DNA of 64,000 bases, from positions 27,963,899 to 28,027,898 of the forward strand of contig OX377205.1 in the NCBI GenBank assembly GCA_947396885.1. Direction: 5' to 3'. The position numbers and the translations under genes were made by a program. Below, piece by piece: positions 30,884 through 41,678 of this stretch. The notes under the pieces are model-generated. The model had not been told where the DNA came from and did no database searches. It saw only the letters and a program-made list of their open reading frames with translations. Within the stretch, counting starts at the first letter, position 1. The number at the start of each line of letters is the position of its first letter. The DNA comes from Heligmosomoides polygyrus polygyrus (taxonomy: Eukaryota > Nematoda > Chromadorea > Rhabditida > Heligmosomidae).

Positions 30884-31911
30884 ATGAGCCTAACGACAGT
30901 TGTTTCCGGCATTGCCGGTGTAACGGCTGTCGCCACTGCCGTTAGCATCATCTCCGTCGTCTACCTTATCAACGACATCAACAGCTTCTACGACGGTGCC
31001 ATCGGAGAGTTGTCCAACTTCAAGGTAAGCGCCCTAGATTCTGTGCTGTTTTGTCATATATTGCCTGTATCTGCCTTAAGGACCTCGCCAACTCGGCATG
31101 GCACGAAATGAGGCTGGGCCCAAGGGATCCTTTCCGAAGAGAGCCAACGATTGCGCGCCATCGCCGCCAATGGCCCCCGGAATGCAACTGCGGACAACCC
31201 GCTGGGCAGTGCCCCCAGGGACCTCCAGGACCACCTGGAGCCCAGGGAGAGCAGGGACAACCTGGAGAACCAGGCAAGCCCGGTATGAGAGGATTTGACG
31301 GCATTTCCATTTCGGGAGGGGGTGGTGCCGGTGGATGCATCAAATGTCCTTCCGGTCCACCGGGACCGCCTGGGCCAGATGGACCACCAGGTCCTGTTGG
31401 TCCGACAGGAAGTCCCGGCGCTGGTGTTTCTGCACCCGGAATTGGAATGCCTGGAATGCCTGGACCACCTGGAGATCCTGGAGCACCTGGTGAACCAGGA
31501 CAGCCCGGTATTCCTGGCTACCCTGGTGCCGATGGAAGACGCGCAGTCGGAATGCCTGGCCCTCGCGGACCTCCAGGGCCAGTTGGATTGGCCGGAGAAG
31601 CTGGAGAGGATGGAGATTCTGGAGGAGAGCCACAACCAGGACCAATCGGACCTCCCGGAGAACCTGGAAACCCGGGAGAACCAGGTCCAGATGGGCCACC
31701 AGGAGAGGATGGACTTGCTGGAGAGCCTGGTCCGGATGCTGCTTATTGCCCGTGTCCAGACAGGAGTACTATATTGGCAATAAAGAAGAGCGCCGCGGTG
31801 GAGTCGTTCTCGACGGGAAGGCCCAGTTCTTCCCCCACCACCAAGAAGAAGACCAGAAGGGAGCTGAAGAAACACGATAACAGTGTCGGCGAAAGGGAGA
31901 AGAAGGACTGA
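30884..31911 (+). CDS. Cuticle collagen, duplicated pair copy 2
   Basis: Exons 30884-31024 and 31081-31911 around a 56-nt intron (GTAAGCGCC to CTGCCTTAAG) encode 323 residues with the same architecture as copy 1: hydrophobic N-terminal anchor, RHRR processing site, CNCG, CIKCP, long Gly-X-Y domain, YCPCP and basic tail. It has FYDG where copy 1 has FFDG, KKSAAVE for KKSVAVE and HDNSVG for HDSSVG. The two genes are divergently oriented about 19.4 kb apart. The similarity of coding sequence, intron length and flanks points to a recent inverted duplication or ongoing gene conversion. The assignment to a cuticle collagen subgroup is left open. Confidence 0.95.
31025..31080 (+). other. Intron of collagen copy 2 (56 nt)
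   Basis: GT-AG intron in phase 0. It starts with the same 9 bases as copy 1 and differs mainly in the 14 bases before the acceptor region. Confidence 0.9.
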
Positions 31912-31957
31912 ACAGGCCCGACTTCCTACTCACTGAGAGAGTTTCTTTGATAGTTAG

Positions 31958-31963
31958 AATAAA
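31958..31963 (+). terminator. PolyA signal of collagen copy 2
   Basis: AATAAA about 47 nt after the stop codon, within flank homologous to copy 1; homology fades near 31990. Confidence 0.7.
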
Positions 31964-31990
31964 AGCATTAGCAAGACACTGTTTCCACAC

Positions 31991-32575
31991 AGACATGACA
32001 GCCCGAAAAAAATCATTCGAAGGAATGAGTCGTAGGTCAGTAGGCAACAAGTCTTCGCTTCTACAGTACCTAAATAGAAAGCCGGCTGAAAAGTTTGGGC
32101 ACTCTCTCGCCTTCTGGTTTCTTTCACACATATCGCTGTCGAACCAAACTCATCAACGACTTATGAAGCATTGACAAATTCGACAGCTACATGATAATCC
32201 CTACCTTATATTGGTGGACAGACGAATTTTCAGCATAGAACGCCACAAACCGAGGGCCGAAATGGTGGTCATCCTTTGTAGAGGTTTGAATGTGTGTTTC
32301 GGTTGAGTGGAAGGTTAGTTGATGCTGATTAGATCATATTGGTCTTTGATATTCAAGCTAGGATGAAGTCGGAAAGTCGAAAAAAGCGTTATCGTATGAA
32401 CGAAGCTACAATCTTACCACCAGAACGAGTTCCTCATCTGTTGAGGTTTTATATCCAACAACTTTATGGCAGATGTTGGTGGCAATATTTTAAGAAAAGT
32501 TTGTTTTTCAAAACAATGGAACATATTGGATGAGTTGGAGTATTTCCCCTGTGCCAACGAGGTTCATCAGATGAC
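31991..32575. other. No recognisable feature
   Basis: Anonymous sequence; a 64-codon open frame only. Confidence 0.4.
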
Positions 32576-32652
32576 TAGCGCCCCTGTCGATTAATATACG
32601 AAATTTTTCGTATATTAATCGAAAATTTCGTATATTAATCGACAGGGGCGCG
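32576..32652. repeat. Compound palindrome around CGTATATTAATCG
   Basis: GCCCCTGTCGATTAATATACGAAAT, CGTATATTAATCG and ATTTCGTATATTAATCGACAGGGGC in succession: two flanking arms and a third copy of the unit in the loop. It lies immediately before a SINE-like copy. Confidence 0.8.
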
Positions 32653-32892
32653 TGTGACTTTCTGCGGATGAACCCGATGCAAGGTTCTTGGTTCGGATTT
32701 CCGCCCAGGCCAACCAAGCCTACCATCCCTTCGAGGTATACCAGACTTGTCTGGGGAGGATAAAGCGCTGACTTGTTTATCGGCTGGCCCCCTAAGTTAT
32801 TGTATAGCCAAATACGCATTCAAATAGCCTCCACGACATCTCGTAGAGGTAGAATGCGTGGTGCATCCCAACAAGTATTGAGGAACGCCGTC
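32640..32892 (+). repeat. SINE-like repeat, copy 3
   Basis: Contains TTCTTGGTTCGGATTTCCGC, GGCCAACCAAGCCTACCATC, AGACTTGTCTGGGGAGGATA, GTAGAATGCGTGGTGCATCC and a 3' end at GAACGCCGTC. Confidence 0.75.
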
Positions 32893-34439
32893 GATCCATA
32901 TTCCATACGCTAATCGACAAACCCCGCGCCGCCATTTATGACATGAAGCCAGTAGTGATACGCGAAATTCGGAAATGAGGAATATGAAGTCACACGGCTT
33001 TCCACCGCTGGGAGATTCAGCTCACAGGGCGGTGCAAATGGTAGCAAATAATTTAAAGTGGAGAGGCACTCATTTAGGTTATTCATGCCTGGATTTTTAG
33101 CCGAAATCCAGCACTACGGACGCTTTGCTCGAACGTCAAGATCGCTACCGCTATGAACTTCAACGCCATGTTTGTAGAGTGGTGTAAGCTACTATGCCGC
33201 TCACCAACATATACGCAGGATGGATTCCAAAAATTAGAGATTCAATCCGTTCTTTTTACAAACGAAAAGTCGATCTTCGTGTAACAGAACATTACGGCAT
33301 AAATCTCAGAAACACCGTGACAGAATCAAACCAAGAATGGGGGCTTGGGAAGAAATCGTCCGACAGATCATTAGTGAGGTACGGACATGACATATTTCGA
33401 AAGAGAGATAAGGAATCTAACATTGCTCGAAGGCCCAGCTTGGAATTGACAGTCGTCCAGAGGAAAGCTGAAAACAAATCCTAAGTTATGTTCCCACAAT
33501 TTCAATACCCTGTCACTTTCTCTAAAATACCTGATACCAAAGTTTTAGCGCACGTTTTCTGGAGATGTCCTGTCCGAGTATGGCTTAACTTTCTCGATTT
33601 GCTGTAGCTGTTACGGCACTTGTTTTACACTCATATGAAAACGTATCGAACGCTGTCTTAGTTCCTCAAAAAGAATGCCGAAAAATTAAGACAACTTCAA
33701 TTCTTTTTAAACGATATTTAGTGATTTGTTGAATTGTATCCGGTGCTTGAACTCTGCAGTCGCGCGCTTAGAAATTTCGAAATTTATATGCCTTCAACAC
33801 TGGATGGCAATATCAGACCTTATTTCCTAATCATTCTAATTATAAAATTAACATATCCTCGTTAGCACCTTTGTAAAAAGTATAATTAATTCTATAATTC
33901 TATATAATTCTACCTTACGTGCTCACCTTAACAAAAAGGAGAGGTGCTTTCTGCATTGAGATGTGCTAATCAGCACCGCCTTTTTTTCTAGACTGTTCGC
34001 ATTACTGTTGAAAACACATTAGAAGTTTGTTCACAGCTTAAGAAGACAACCTGTCCTTTATGTATTCGTCGCTGATTCCGCAGCTCTGTGAACCTTTCTT
34101 CAGAGCCGCCTGTCGTTTATAGTGTCTATTTCTCCGCAGAAAACATCATGACTCCTTCCAGCAAACGTCCTTCGTTCCAATGATGTGGGCTGTTCCCATG
34201 CGACCTTAAGATGAAGCGTTTCCGTCAGCATTACAGGCGAACTCACTCCAATAACAAACTTCTTTGCACTTTCTTTAGGCAAAAACTATGCCGCCGATAT
34301 GTCGTTTCCCAGGGAGAGGTTCATTGAGCGGTATTCACCTCTTCAAGTTTACATTGATTTTGAGCAGGTTTGTCATGGCAAACGACAGGAACGGTCGCAT
34401 GGAAACATATGGGTTTATAATTGATACATCCATGTTTTC
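32893..34439. other. No recognisable feature
   Basis: A 96-codon frame at 33194-33484 and a mirrored 61-codon frame are the only notable open stretches; none is recognised. Confidence 0.35.
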
Positions 34440-34705
34440 ACACATTTGTTTGAACCTGGAGAGGATGATATAGAGGTCATATGTTGTTGCAGGATGTTTT
34501 GTTGCGACCGAAACGTGTGCGCAGGGCGGGACTCGAACCCGCACCTTTCGACGCCTCGAGGATATCCTGAATGTTACTTACAGTCAAACAGCTACGGTGA
34601 TGTATGGTGTAGCATCGCTGCCCGGAAAGCAGAAGGCACGGGTTCGACTCCCGCCTGCCGCAAGAGTTTTGATCGCAACAAAATATCCTGTAACAACATT
34701 TTTTA
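34440..34705. repeat. Head-to-head tRNA-3'-half-like foldback, second copy
   Basis: The left arm is inverted and carries GCGGGTTCGAGTCCCGC on the minus strand with tail GTCGCAACAAAACATCCTGC. The right arm reads CATCGCTGCCCGGAAAGCAG, CACGGGTTCGACTCCCGCCTG and the tail CAAGAGTTTTGATCGCAACA. The two halves of the insert between the T-arms differ from each other and from the copy at 505-750, so these are two head-to-head repeats and not a perfect palindrome. Confidence 0.75.
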
Positions 34706-34744
34706 TACACAATTTATTTTTTGTTCGTCCGCTTTTACGCTTGG

Positions 34745-35009
34745 AGCGTAGTCGGGGTAAGTGTCGGCTATCGCTTCACCCGACACAGGGTTCTTGATTT
34801 CACGCCCAGGCAGCAACCAAGCCTTCCATCCCTCCAGGGTCGGTGAATTGCAGCCAGACTTATATGAGGAGGATTAAACACTGACTTGTTTATTGGCTGG
34901 CCACACTAAGTCACTATGTAGGCTAAACACGCAATGAAATCACCGCTACTACATTTTTGTAAAAATAGAAAGCGTTGCTCAACATAAAAGGCCTTGAGTA
35001 ACGCCTTCC
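34745..35009 (+). repeat. SINE-like repeat, copy 4
   Basis: AACCAAGCCTTCCATCCCTC, CCAGACTTATATGAGGAGGA, TTTATTGGCTGGCC and 3' end TTGAGTAACGCCTTCC. It starts about 40 bp after the tRNA-like foldback. Confidence 0.7.
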
Positions 35010-35403
35010 TTGTGGAATATCTGAAGACCTAAAAAGCAAGAGATTCGGTGAGAAGGCGAGATGTACTTTAGCTATCAACTGCCTAGAATTTCGTTGGTTA
35101 GGGAAATAGGCAGAAAGCTAGCATCAGCAATATATATTACATAAAGGGGAATGTGAACCTTAAGATAGACAATACAGCTTGATGACTCTTTTTCCTGGTC
35201 TGAAAACGAATCCAGGAAAGACCATTTCAAAGAGCAATGAGATGAGTTTGAAGCTCTTGAGCAGGAGAACCTTTGCAGGCTTGAAATCAAGCCATGAATC
35301 ATGAATGGATCATGCATGATTTTAGAAAATTTTGAAACCCGATGCGTTGCAAGACGTTCATAGAATAGATGATTCGTACTAGTTTGATAATAAAGGATAA
35401 AGG
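35010..35403. other. No recognisable feature
   Basis: Spacer between two SINE-like copies in opposite orientation; nothing identifiable. Confidence 0.4.
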
Positions 35404-35668
35404 GTGGCGTTACTCAATCGCTTTTAGGATGCGCCACGCATTCTCTTTCACGGGATATCGTGGAGGCGATTTGAATGCGTATATGGCCATACAATGACTA
35501 ACAGTGGCTAGCCGATGAAAGTCAACGCTTCTTCCTTCCCAGACAAGTCTGGTACCAATTATCCGACCCCGGAGGGATGGAAGGCTTGGTTGGCCTGGGC
35601 GGGAAACCAGAACCAGGAATCTGGTATCGGGTGCAGGCGACAGCCGGCGCCCCCTCCGGCTGCTCCAC
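35404..35668 (-). repeat. SINE-like repeat, copy 5
   Basis: Minus-strand full-length copy: the plus strand shows GGCGTTACTCAATC at the 3' end of the repeat, CAGACAAGTCTGGTACCAAT, GGATGGAAGGCTTGGTTGGC and the 5' end GCCGGCGCCCCCTCCGGCTG. Confidence 0.78.
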
Positions 35669-36430
35669 ACGCGCCCTTCAGTTTGATAATATTAACCATA
35701 AATTGTGAGGCTATGTCAAACTAGTAGTTTGAATCAGACGACATTTATAGCGATCTCGATGTTCGAGCTAGTGTTTTATTGTTGCTGCTTGTTTAAAACT
35801 ATAGCTCCTTTCCTCCGAAAGTTATCTCAAGCTCTAAAGAGTCCTTTCTCATGTCTGATGTTCTGTGAGGTCATTTATTAAGCATCCTTATTTTGTGAGC
35901 CTAACCTAATTCTTGATAGTGTATCTTTCTGCCTTTTGTAAGTAAAAGTATGCAGAAAACTAGTTCCTTTGCTCCATGAATTTTTTGTTGTTGGTGTGAG
36001 TGCAGACATTTGCTTTCTCATTCGCAACCTTGTTGGATAAATATTTTATTGTTAGCGAATGAACCTGTTTCTCAATTCATCGCACTCATTCTTATTCAGG
36101 GCTAAACTTTAGTGTAATGACGCCATTTGTCGATTGACGGAATATCTGGATGGAAAGCTGCGTTTTTTTTCTCAAAATAGGTGCTCTTTAGGTCCGATGT
36201 ACTCATACTGCAACGTTCTTCTCCATTCATGCAGAACAAGATAAACCTTCTGATTATCGAGCGAATGATCGCGAAGCAGCAGCTATTTCACATAAGGACT
36301 TTCACCTTTCAGATTGGTTGTCGGCATAGTGAAGATTGAACTCAATTTTGAATCAGCACAAAGCTGCGGTGATCTTACGGGCATGAAAAGGTTTGAGCAA
36401 AATCCAGAAAGAGTATGAGTTGTACGTAGC
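35669..36430. other. No recognisable feature
   Basis: AT-rich anonymous sequence. Confidence 0.4.
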
Positions 36431-36439
36431 TGTATCTGA

Positions 36440-36900
36440 ACGTGCATCAACGTGATCAATCGACTCCGTCAAAACTGAAGCAGCCATCAACGCTGTGATC
36501 CCAGGGCGTCCCCGTTCAGCACATACGAGAACTTCGGGAGCTGTTCAGCGGGTTCATGAGCAAGATCCAACGTTCTATAACGACGTCCTCGCTCGACAAG
36601 TGATACCAGCTCCACGAAGCTCTTCAGCATTCTCGAAAACGACATGTACGATCTAGAATTAGAAGGCGTAACAGTGAAGATCGAGAGTGTGGCTTCACCG
36701 ACACCCTGCCACATAACGCCGAGCCTTAATCAAGCAGAACGAATGCCTAGTCTTCGATGACCGGTATGACGCTTCTGGTGTCGGTTAAGCGATGATGTTC
36801 CATTGGAGTATTCTGACACGCGGCAGGAGCAATGGAGACGCTGCTTGCGCATGCTCGAACGACCCAATGACCACCAAGACGACAGATGACACAAGTAAAT
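36440..36900 (+). pseudogene. RTE-clade LINE remnant
   Basis: In shifting frames on the plus strand: FDSVKTEA near 36460 (RT motif A), fragments of the region after it, then DRYDASGV, HWSILTR and WRRCLRMLERPNDH, the RTE C-terminus, ending near 36890. As in the copy at 17480-17995, the RT active-site region is missing or unreadable. Confidence 0.7.
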
Positions 36901-37320
36901 AACCGCATTTATCTTGGCTTTAGTCTGAGTTAATGAAATATCGGTGAATGACCTATAAGTGTTCCAGTGAGGTGGTTTATGTAGAGAGTTAGAGGATCGC
37001 ATTTCTTTAAAGGCTAATGTTCTGATGAACCTTCAACTTGTTAAAGAACCTGAGAACACTCAACCGAAAGCAGCACGTATATGCGTGAACGAAAACTGAA
37101 TAGCATAGTTGTGGATCTGCAGGTTTCTTGAAGAGGTCATGCTTGAGTTGATAAAATAGCACTGAAAGATCTGCTTCAGTGCTTCATTCATTGTTAAAAG
37201 GACAATCGGTTCCTCTACTTTTGCTCCACGAGCGGAGTGCGTCGCGTCCGCGTTGCAGTCTTTGATAACGACGGTATTTCGGTCAGTCAGCATTAAGGCT
37301 GGAAATGATGGTCATGAATG
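36901..37320. other. No recognisable feature
   Basis: Nothing identifiable between the RTE remnant and the mariner. Confidence 0.4.
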
Positions 37321-38512
37321 TATTAAGTTGTAACGAAATAAATGGCACTGAACCACTGTAAATTTAAACAGTTAATATCTCGGCTTGTAGGCAAGTTTAT
37401 TAATCGAAATAAAAACCTTCTGATTCTACACATCTTTGCCAACGTGACACAAGCTTTTTATCCCAGTAGCATAAAAATCAGAAGTTCTGGAATTGATCAA
37501 TCTTCGAAGGCACTTTCGGCATCCTGTTGGTATTTGAATATTTTCCCTACCAAGAAGTCGCCAAGATGCTTGAAGAAATGGTAGTCTGTTGGGGAGAGGT
37601 AGGGAGAAAACGGAGGATGTGGTAGAGTTTCAATGCTCAGCTCATTCAATTTCTGCAACGTCATTCGTGCTACATGGGGGCGAGCATTGTCGTGCAGAAG
37701 GAGAACTCGCCTTCGGTTTACCAAGGCCGGCCGGATATCCTTCAACTTTTTCATCATTTCTTCAATTTCAATGCAGTACTTCTCTGCCGTGATGGATTCA
37801 CCGGGAGGGAGGAAGCTGTGGTGAATAATTCCCAGCGAACACCGCCATACTGTCACCATTACTTTCTTTTGGTGCAATTCCGGCTTCGCAAAAACCTTGG
37901 GGCTCTCATCGCTGTCCACCCACTGTGCCGATCGTCGCCTGTTGTCGTACATTATCCATGCAGTGCGTTCGAGATCTCATATCGTCGGTTTCTTTGCTCC
38001 TCAGACAGCTCGTGAGGCACCCATCTTGCCAGCTTTTTGGTCTTTCCAATTTCCTTCAGATGCCGGGCAGCTGTGTTGTGACTGACGCCAAGAACCTTCG
38101 CTATCTCTCAGCTTGTCCTTATCAACATCACTATGCCTCCCACGACCTTCATGTTCTTCCAAGCTCTCATCTCCATTCCGAAACTTCTGATACCAACGAT
38201 ACGCCGCCCGAATTGTGGAACATCCTTGAGCGAATGCGGCGTTCATCTTCTCGTCCGCCTCCTTAGCTGTAGTGCCCAGCTTCAATTCATACAAGTAAAT
38301 GCCTCGGATTACCCTTTTGTCCATCTGCAAAAAAGTCAATAAAACTCTAAAGTTTTCCCACTTTTACATAGAAAATTTGGTACTCTCCGGTAGAGTAAAG
38401 TTTGCGCTTCTAAATGATATGCCACATGTTACGGTTTGTTCTTGATCAAACGCGTAAAGACGCGCCAAAAAATGACGCGAACCAGTGCCATTTAATTCGT
38501 TACAACCTAATA
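37321..38512 (-). mobile_element. Mariner element with TA duplication
   Basis: Ends TTAAGTTGTAACGAAATAAA and TTTAATTCGTTACAACCTAA form inverted repeats extending over about 28 bp (GGCACTG shared), flanked by TA at 37321-37322 and 38511-38512. The 1188-bp unit is close to full length for mariner. The single gene is on the minus strand and is broken. Confidence 0.9.
37355..38324 (-). pseudogene. Mariner transposase, first catalytic region deleted
   Basis: From ATG at 38324, the N-terminal helix-turn-helix domain reads MDKRVIRGIYLYELKLG, then IRAAYRWYQKFRNGDESLEE. A frameshift precedes WVPHELSEEQRNRRYEIS. The sequence then jumps to MYDNRRRSAQWVDSDE: the expected segment with the first catalytic Asp (the DEKW region) is missing at about 37955. 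Frame 37497-37952 keeps LLHDNARPHVA and, after exactly 34 intervening residues, PTDYHFF, the second and third acids. A further frameshift near 37500 breaks the C-terminus (AFED). It resembles the human SETMAR-type mariner subgroup. Confidence 0.88.
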
Positions 38513-39679
38513 GTAGACACTCTCTTACTTTTTACCATGCTGAGATGACATCAAAGCACGGAAAGGCAATATTCCGAGGAGGAAAAAAGTCGTGATCCTA
38601 ATATGAAATAGAAAAATTAAGCGCTTGTAGGGTAAGTGATGGGAACATTGTTGAAACTACCAAACCAATGACTTATGCTGTTGCTGGATGTTCTTTATGA
38701 TCAACAGCCAACAGCTAAATTTCATTACAAATTACAATTAGCTGCAAACTACTACTTAAAACGAAAAATCCAAGGAAAACCTTGTATGTACCAACTTCAA
38801 CGGCTCAACAACTAAATTCAAGGAATGGAGTGTAACACTACAATGAAGAACAAACAATGCACTATCAACAGAGTATGCACAGCAACATAAACAGGCTCTC
38901 TCAAACAAATTACGTATCTTCAAGATGTGGAAGAAGAATAGGTATGGAATTGTCATTCAAGAGAAGGCTGTATAGTGGACTGGGTAGATCAGACCAGACA
39001 GATCCCGAGATTCCTTTCTTTCTTCTTTGCGGAACCGCTTTGTGTGACTGTTCTACGAGCATGTGGAATCTCGATGCGAGCACGAGCCTGCTAGTGCAAA
39101 AAGAATTAATAAAAACACAACCAAAAGTCTAACACAGTTAACACGTATACAAACACGATTTTCGCGTACCTGGTGCGTGGGGCTAATCGGTTTTTTGCAA
39201 CGTCGAGACCGTAACGCTACATCGTGTCACGCGGTCCTACATGGCCAAGCGGGTGTGACACGGTCGTCAACCCATTAAAGTTAGGAAAAGTAGCTTCCCA
39301 AATTTTTTGTTGTTATCGTTTTTCTCAAATCATTTAGAATTTAGAACTGACTGAAAACATCCTCTTCTTCTCGACTGCTTCAGATGGCGAGCAGAAGCAT
39401 TTTGGGATAAGCAGCGCCATGTGGAGGTAGGCGTATTTTACGTGAGGGTTAGACCCCCCCCCCCCCTGTTTCTGGATTTGTTGAGTGCTTGGTGGCTCGG
39501 CGAAGAACTTTTCTAGTTCCAAAATGCATTACTTCCAAAAATTCGAATGTGTCATAGATGTGAAATTAGCATGAAGGTATTGAAATATTGTTGCTGATTC
39601 CAATAGTTTTCCAGGAGAGTCCTGATCGGGAGGTGAGGTCTACGATAGGGGAATGTGATCAAGTTGCCAAGAAAATAGT
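38513..39679. other. Mostly unassigned; poly-C tract and a possible TTAA-type end
   Basis: A run of 13 C lies at 39454-39466. Around 39225-39285 the sequence GTCACGCGGTCCTAC and CGGTCGTCAACCCATTAA resembles the end of the TTAA MITE at 21292-21938; the partner end was not found. Short open frames have no resemblance to families. Confidence 0.35.
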
Positions 39680-40000
39680 CCGTTAAAAAATCCCTTAAAT
39701 TTATAAAAGTTTCCGTTGAGTCGTTAAATCAGATTTTAACAAAAAAATGCCTTAATTCGTTAAATTCGTTGGTACTTGTGAAGCAAAGGGCCCGTGGTGC
39801 CGTGGGGTTGCCGGTAAACATGTTAACGCGGCAAGCCCACGGCACCACGGGGCCGGTACTTATGAAGTACCCTTCCTTGAGTGCCGTGGGTTGCCGCGTT
39901 GCCGTTGCCGTTGCCGCGTTAACATGTTTCCCGGCAGCCCCACGGCACCACGGGCCCTTTGCTTCATAAGTACCAATTCGTTAAATCGTTAACTGTTAAA
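39680..40000 (+). repeat. TTAACG-rich dispersed repeat, filled-site copy
   Basis: CCGTTGAGTCGTTAAATCAG, ATTTTAACAAAAAAATGCC and TTCGTTAAATTCGTT followed, after a 204-bp insertion, by AATTCGTTAAATCGTTAACT match the complement of 13362-13470. Confidence 0.8.
39763..39982. mobile_element. 204-bp foldback element with 8-bp target duplication
   Basis: Arms of about 64 bp (39771-39834 and 39911-39974) start GGTACTTGTGAAGCAAAGGG and end with the complement. They contain GTGGTGCCGTGGGG and AAACATGTTAACGCGGCAA. The loop carries additional partial copies of the element's own end (GGTACTTATGAAG). AATTCGTT flanks it at 39763-39770 and 39975-39982. The paralogous repeat at 13362-13470 has only one AATTCGTT, so the duplication is confirmed within the window. 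Eight-bp duplications are made by hAT and P-type transposases; the family is not assigned. Confidence 0.9.
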
Positions 40001-40629
40001 TGTGCACCGATGGCGGCAACGCTGAATATAAGCAGGTTGAAGGAGCGCTTGTGCGAGTTGTAGAAGCACTGAAGCAAGAAGAGTTTCAGAGAGGTGCAGG
40101 AGACAGGTACATAGTCCTAATGCAAGTCAAACAACATGGGACGAGGCTGGAAGGCCGTTCTATATATGTGGAAGTTCCTCGAATTGGAATTTTCTTCCTC
40201 ATCGAACCATATCGTGGCTCACTTGTAAGTGCCGAGCGCTTTGATGAGTGGTAAAGAATGTCGCCACTGCGAAATGATTCTCCTCTGATTATGTTCCGCA
40301 AGCTGGTTGCTCCGATCGAACCAAGGGTGAGTTTTGCAGCCTGTTTGATGAGAATACAGCAGAGCTGTAGTCGAAAAATGTCTTCAGTAAAAGTAAAGTG
40401 AAGTGAAGTAAAGTAGAAACCCAAAAAAGTCGTTTCTGACGTCGCTTTAAACGTGGTTTTGAAGAAATGGAGAATATGTGCTACTTCCGTTTTCGCATTC
40501 CGATTTCCGATGACCTCTCAGCTCCTCCGTTCCGTATTTCGGCTTCCTCCTCTTTCAAAAAATTAGCACACAAAAGTCGGCTCTAAAACGGGTATGTAAA
40601 TCGGTTGTAGATCTGGTACATGGCATATA
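40001..40629. other. Unassigned; 84-codon open frame
   Basis: A frame at 40000-40254 (ALVRVVEALKQEEFQRGAGD and so on) reads like protein but matches nothing I know, and an overlapping minus frame exists. Possibly an exon; not supported. Confidence 0.3.
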
Positions 40630-41669
40630 TATTAGGTTGTCCCATAAGTCCCCGCCGTTTTTTTCACTGCAGATTTCCCCGGCGGTCTCTTGCATAGCGC
40701 TGCATAGCCTTCGAAAGAGAATGATTTACTCTATCAGAAAATGTATTGCATTTCTTTCTTCATTATGAATTTTGTCAATTTTTAGGTCGTTGAAGTGGAA
40801 AGTGAAAAAGTATAAAAGTAGCCATTTGCGCACTTGTTCTCTCCGCTGAGGTTTGTAATTTTTTGCGCAGTTTTTTTAGCGTTTGGAAGAAAATGTTCTG
40901 TGCTACAAGAATATGTGTTAGTGCTATTTGCTTATTTATTCTTTATTGATTTTTAGGTCACCAAATTGGGAATCCCGACTTTTCCGCCCGAAATTTTATC
41001 AAAACTCCGGTTCTGTGGTTGAACTTTTTTGCTTTGTTTTATATACCGTTTGGAAGAGGATGTCTTGCTCAGTAAGAATTTGTGTTGCGTTTATTGGCTC
41101 ACGCTGATTTCTGTCGAATATCAACAACTGAAGAAGGAGAAGGCGTCGTTGGTGAAGACGATTTCTCTCTTTTTGACATTTTGTTCACATTCAATAGAAA
41201 TCAATAAACGCGACACATATTCTTATGGATCAAGACATTTTCTTGCGAATGACATATAACACCAACCCAAAAAGTCCAACCACAGAGCAGGAGCTGTCGG
41301 CAAAAACAACCATCCTCCTTCGGACGTCCCAATTTGGTGGCCTAAAATTCAATAAAGGACAAGCGAGAAAATAGTACCAACACATATTCTTGTAGTACAG
41401 AAGATTGTCTTTAAAACGCTATAAAAAGCTGTGCAAAAAATTACAAAGCTAAGCGGAGAGAACAAGTGCGCAAATGGCTACTTTTTCATTTTTCACTTCA
41501 ACGACCTAAAAATTGACAAAACTCATGATGAAAAAAGAAATGCAATACATGATCTGATAGAGCAGTTCATTTTCTTTCGAAAGCTATGCAGCGCTGTGCA
41601 AGAGACCGCCGGCGAAATCTGCAGTGAATCGTTGAAAAAAACGGCGAAGACTTATGGGACAACCTAATA
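40630..41669. mobile_element. Mariner-type foldback MITE (TTAGGTTGTCCCATAAGT)
   Basis: The ends TTAGGTTGTCCCATAAGTC and GACTTATGGGACAACCTAA are exact inverted repeats next to TA at 40630-40631 and 41668-41669. The inverted homology continues for several hundred bases on each side (for example GCATAGCGCTGCATAGC against GCTATGCAGCGCTGTGC, and GCGCACTTGTTCTCTCCGC against GCGGAGAGAACAAGTGCGC), making almost the whole 1036 bp a giant hairpin. There is no transposase. The TTAGGTTG start is shared with the mariner at 37321-38512. Confidence 0.88.
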
Positions 41670-41678
41670 TAATGGAGA

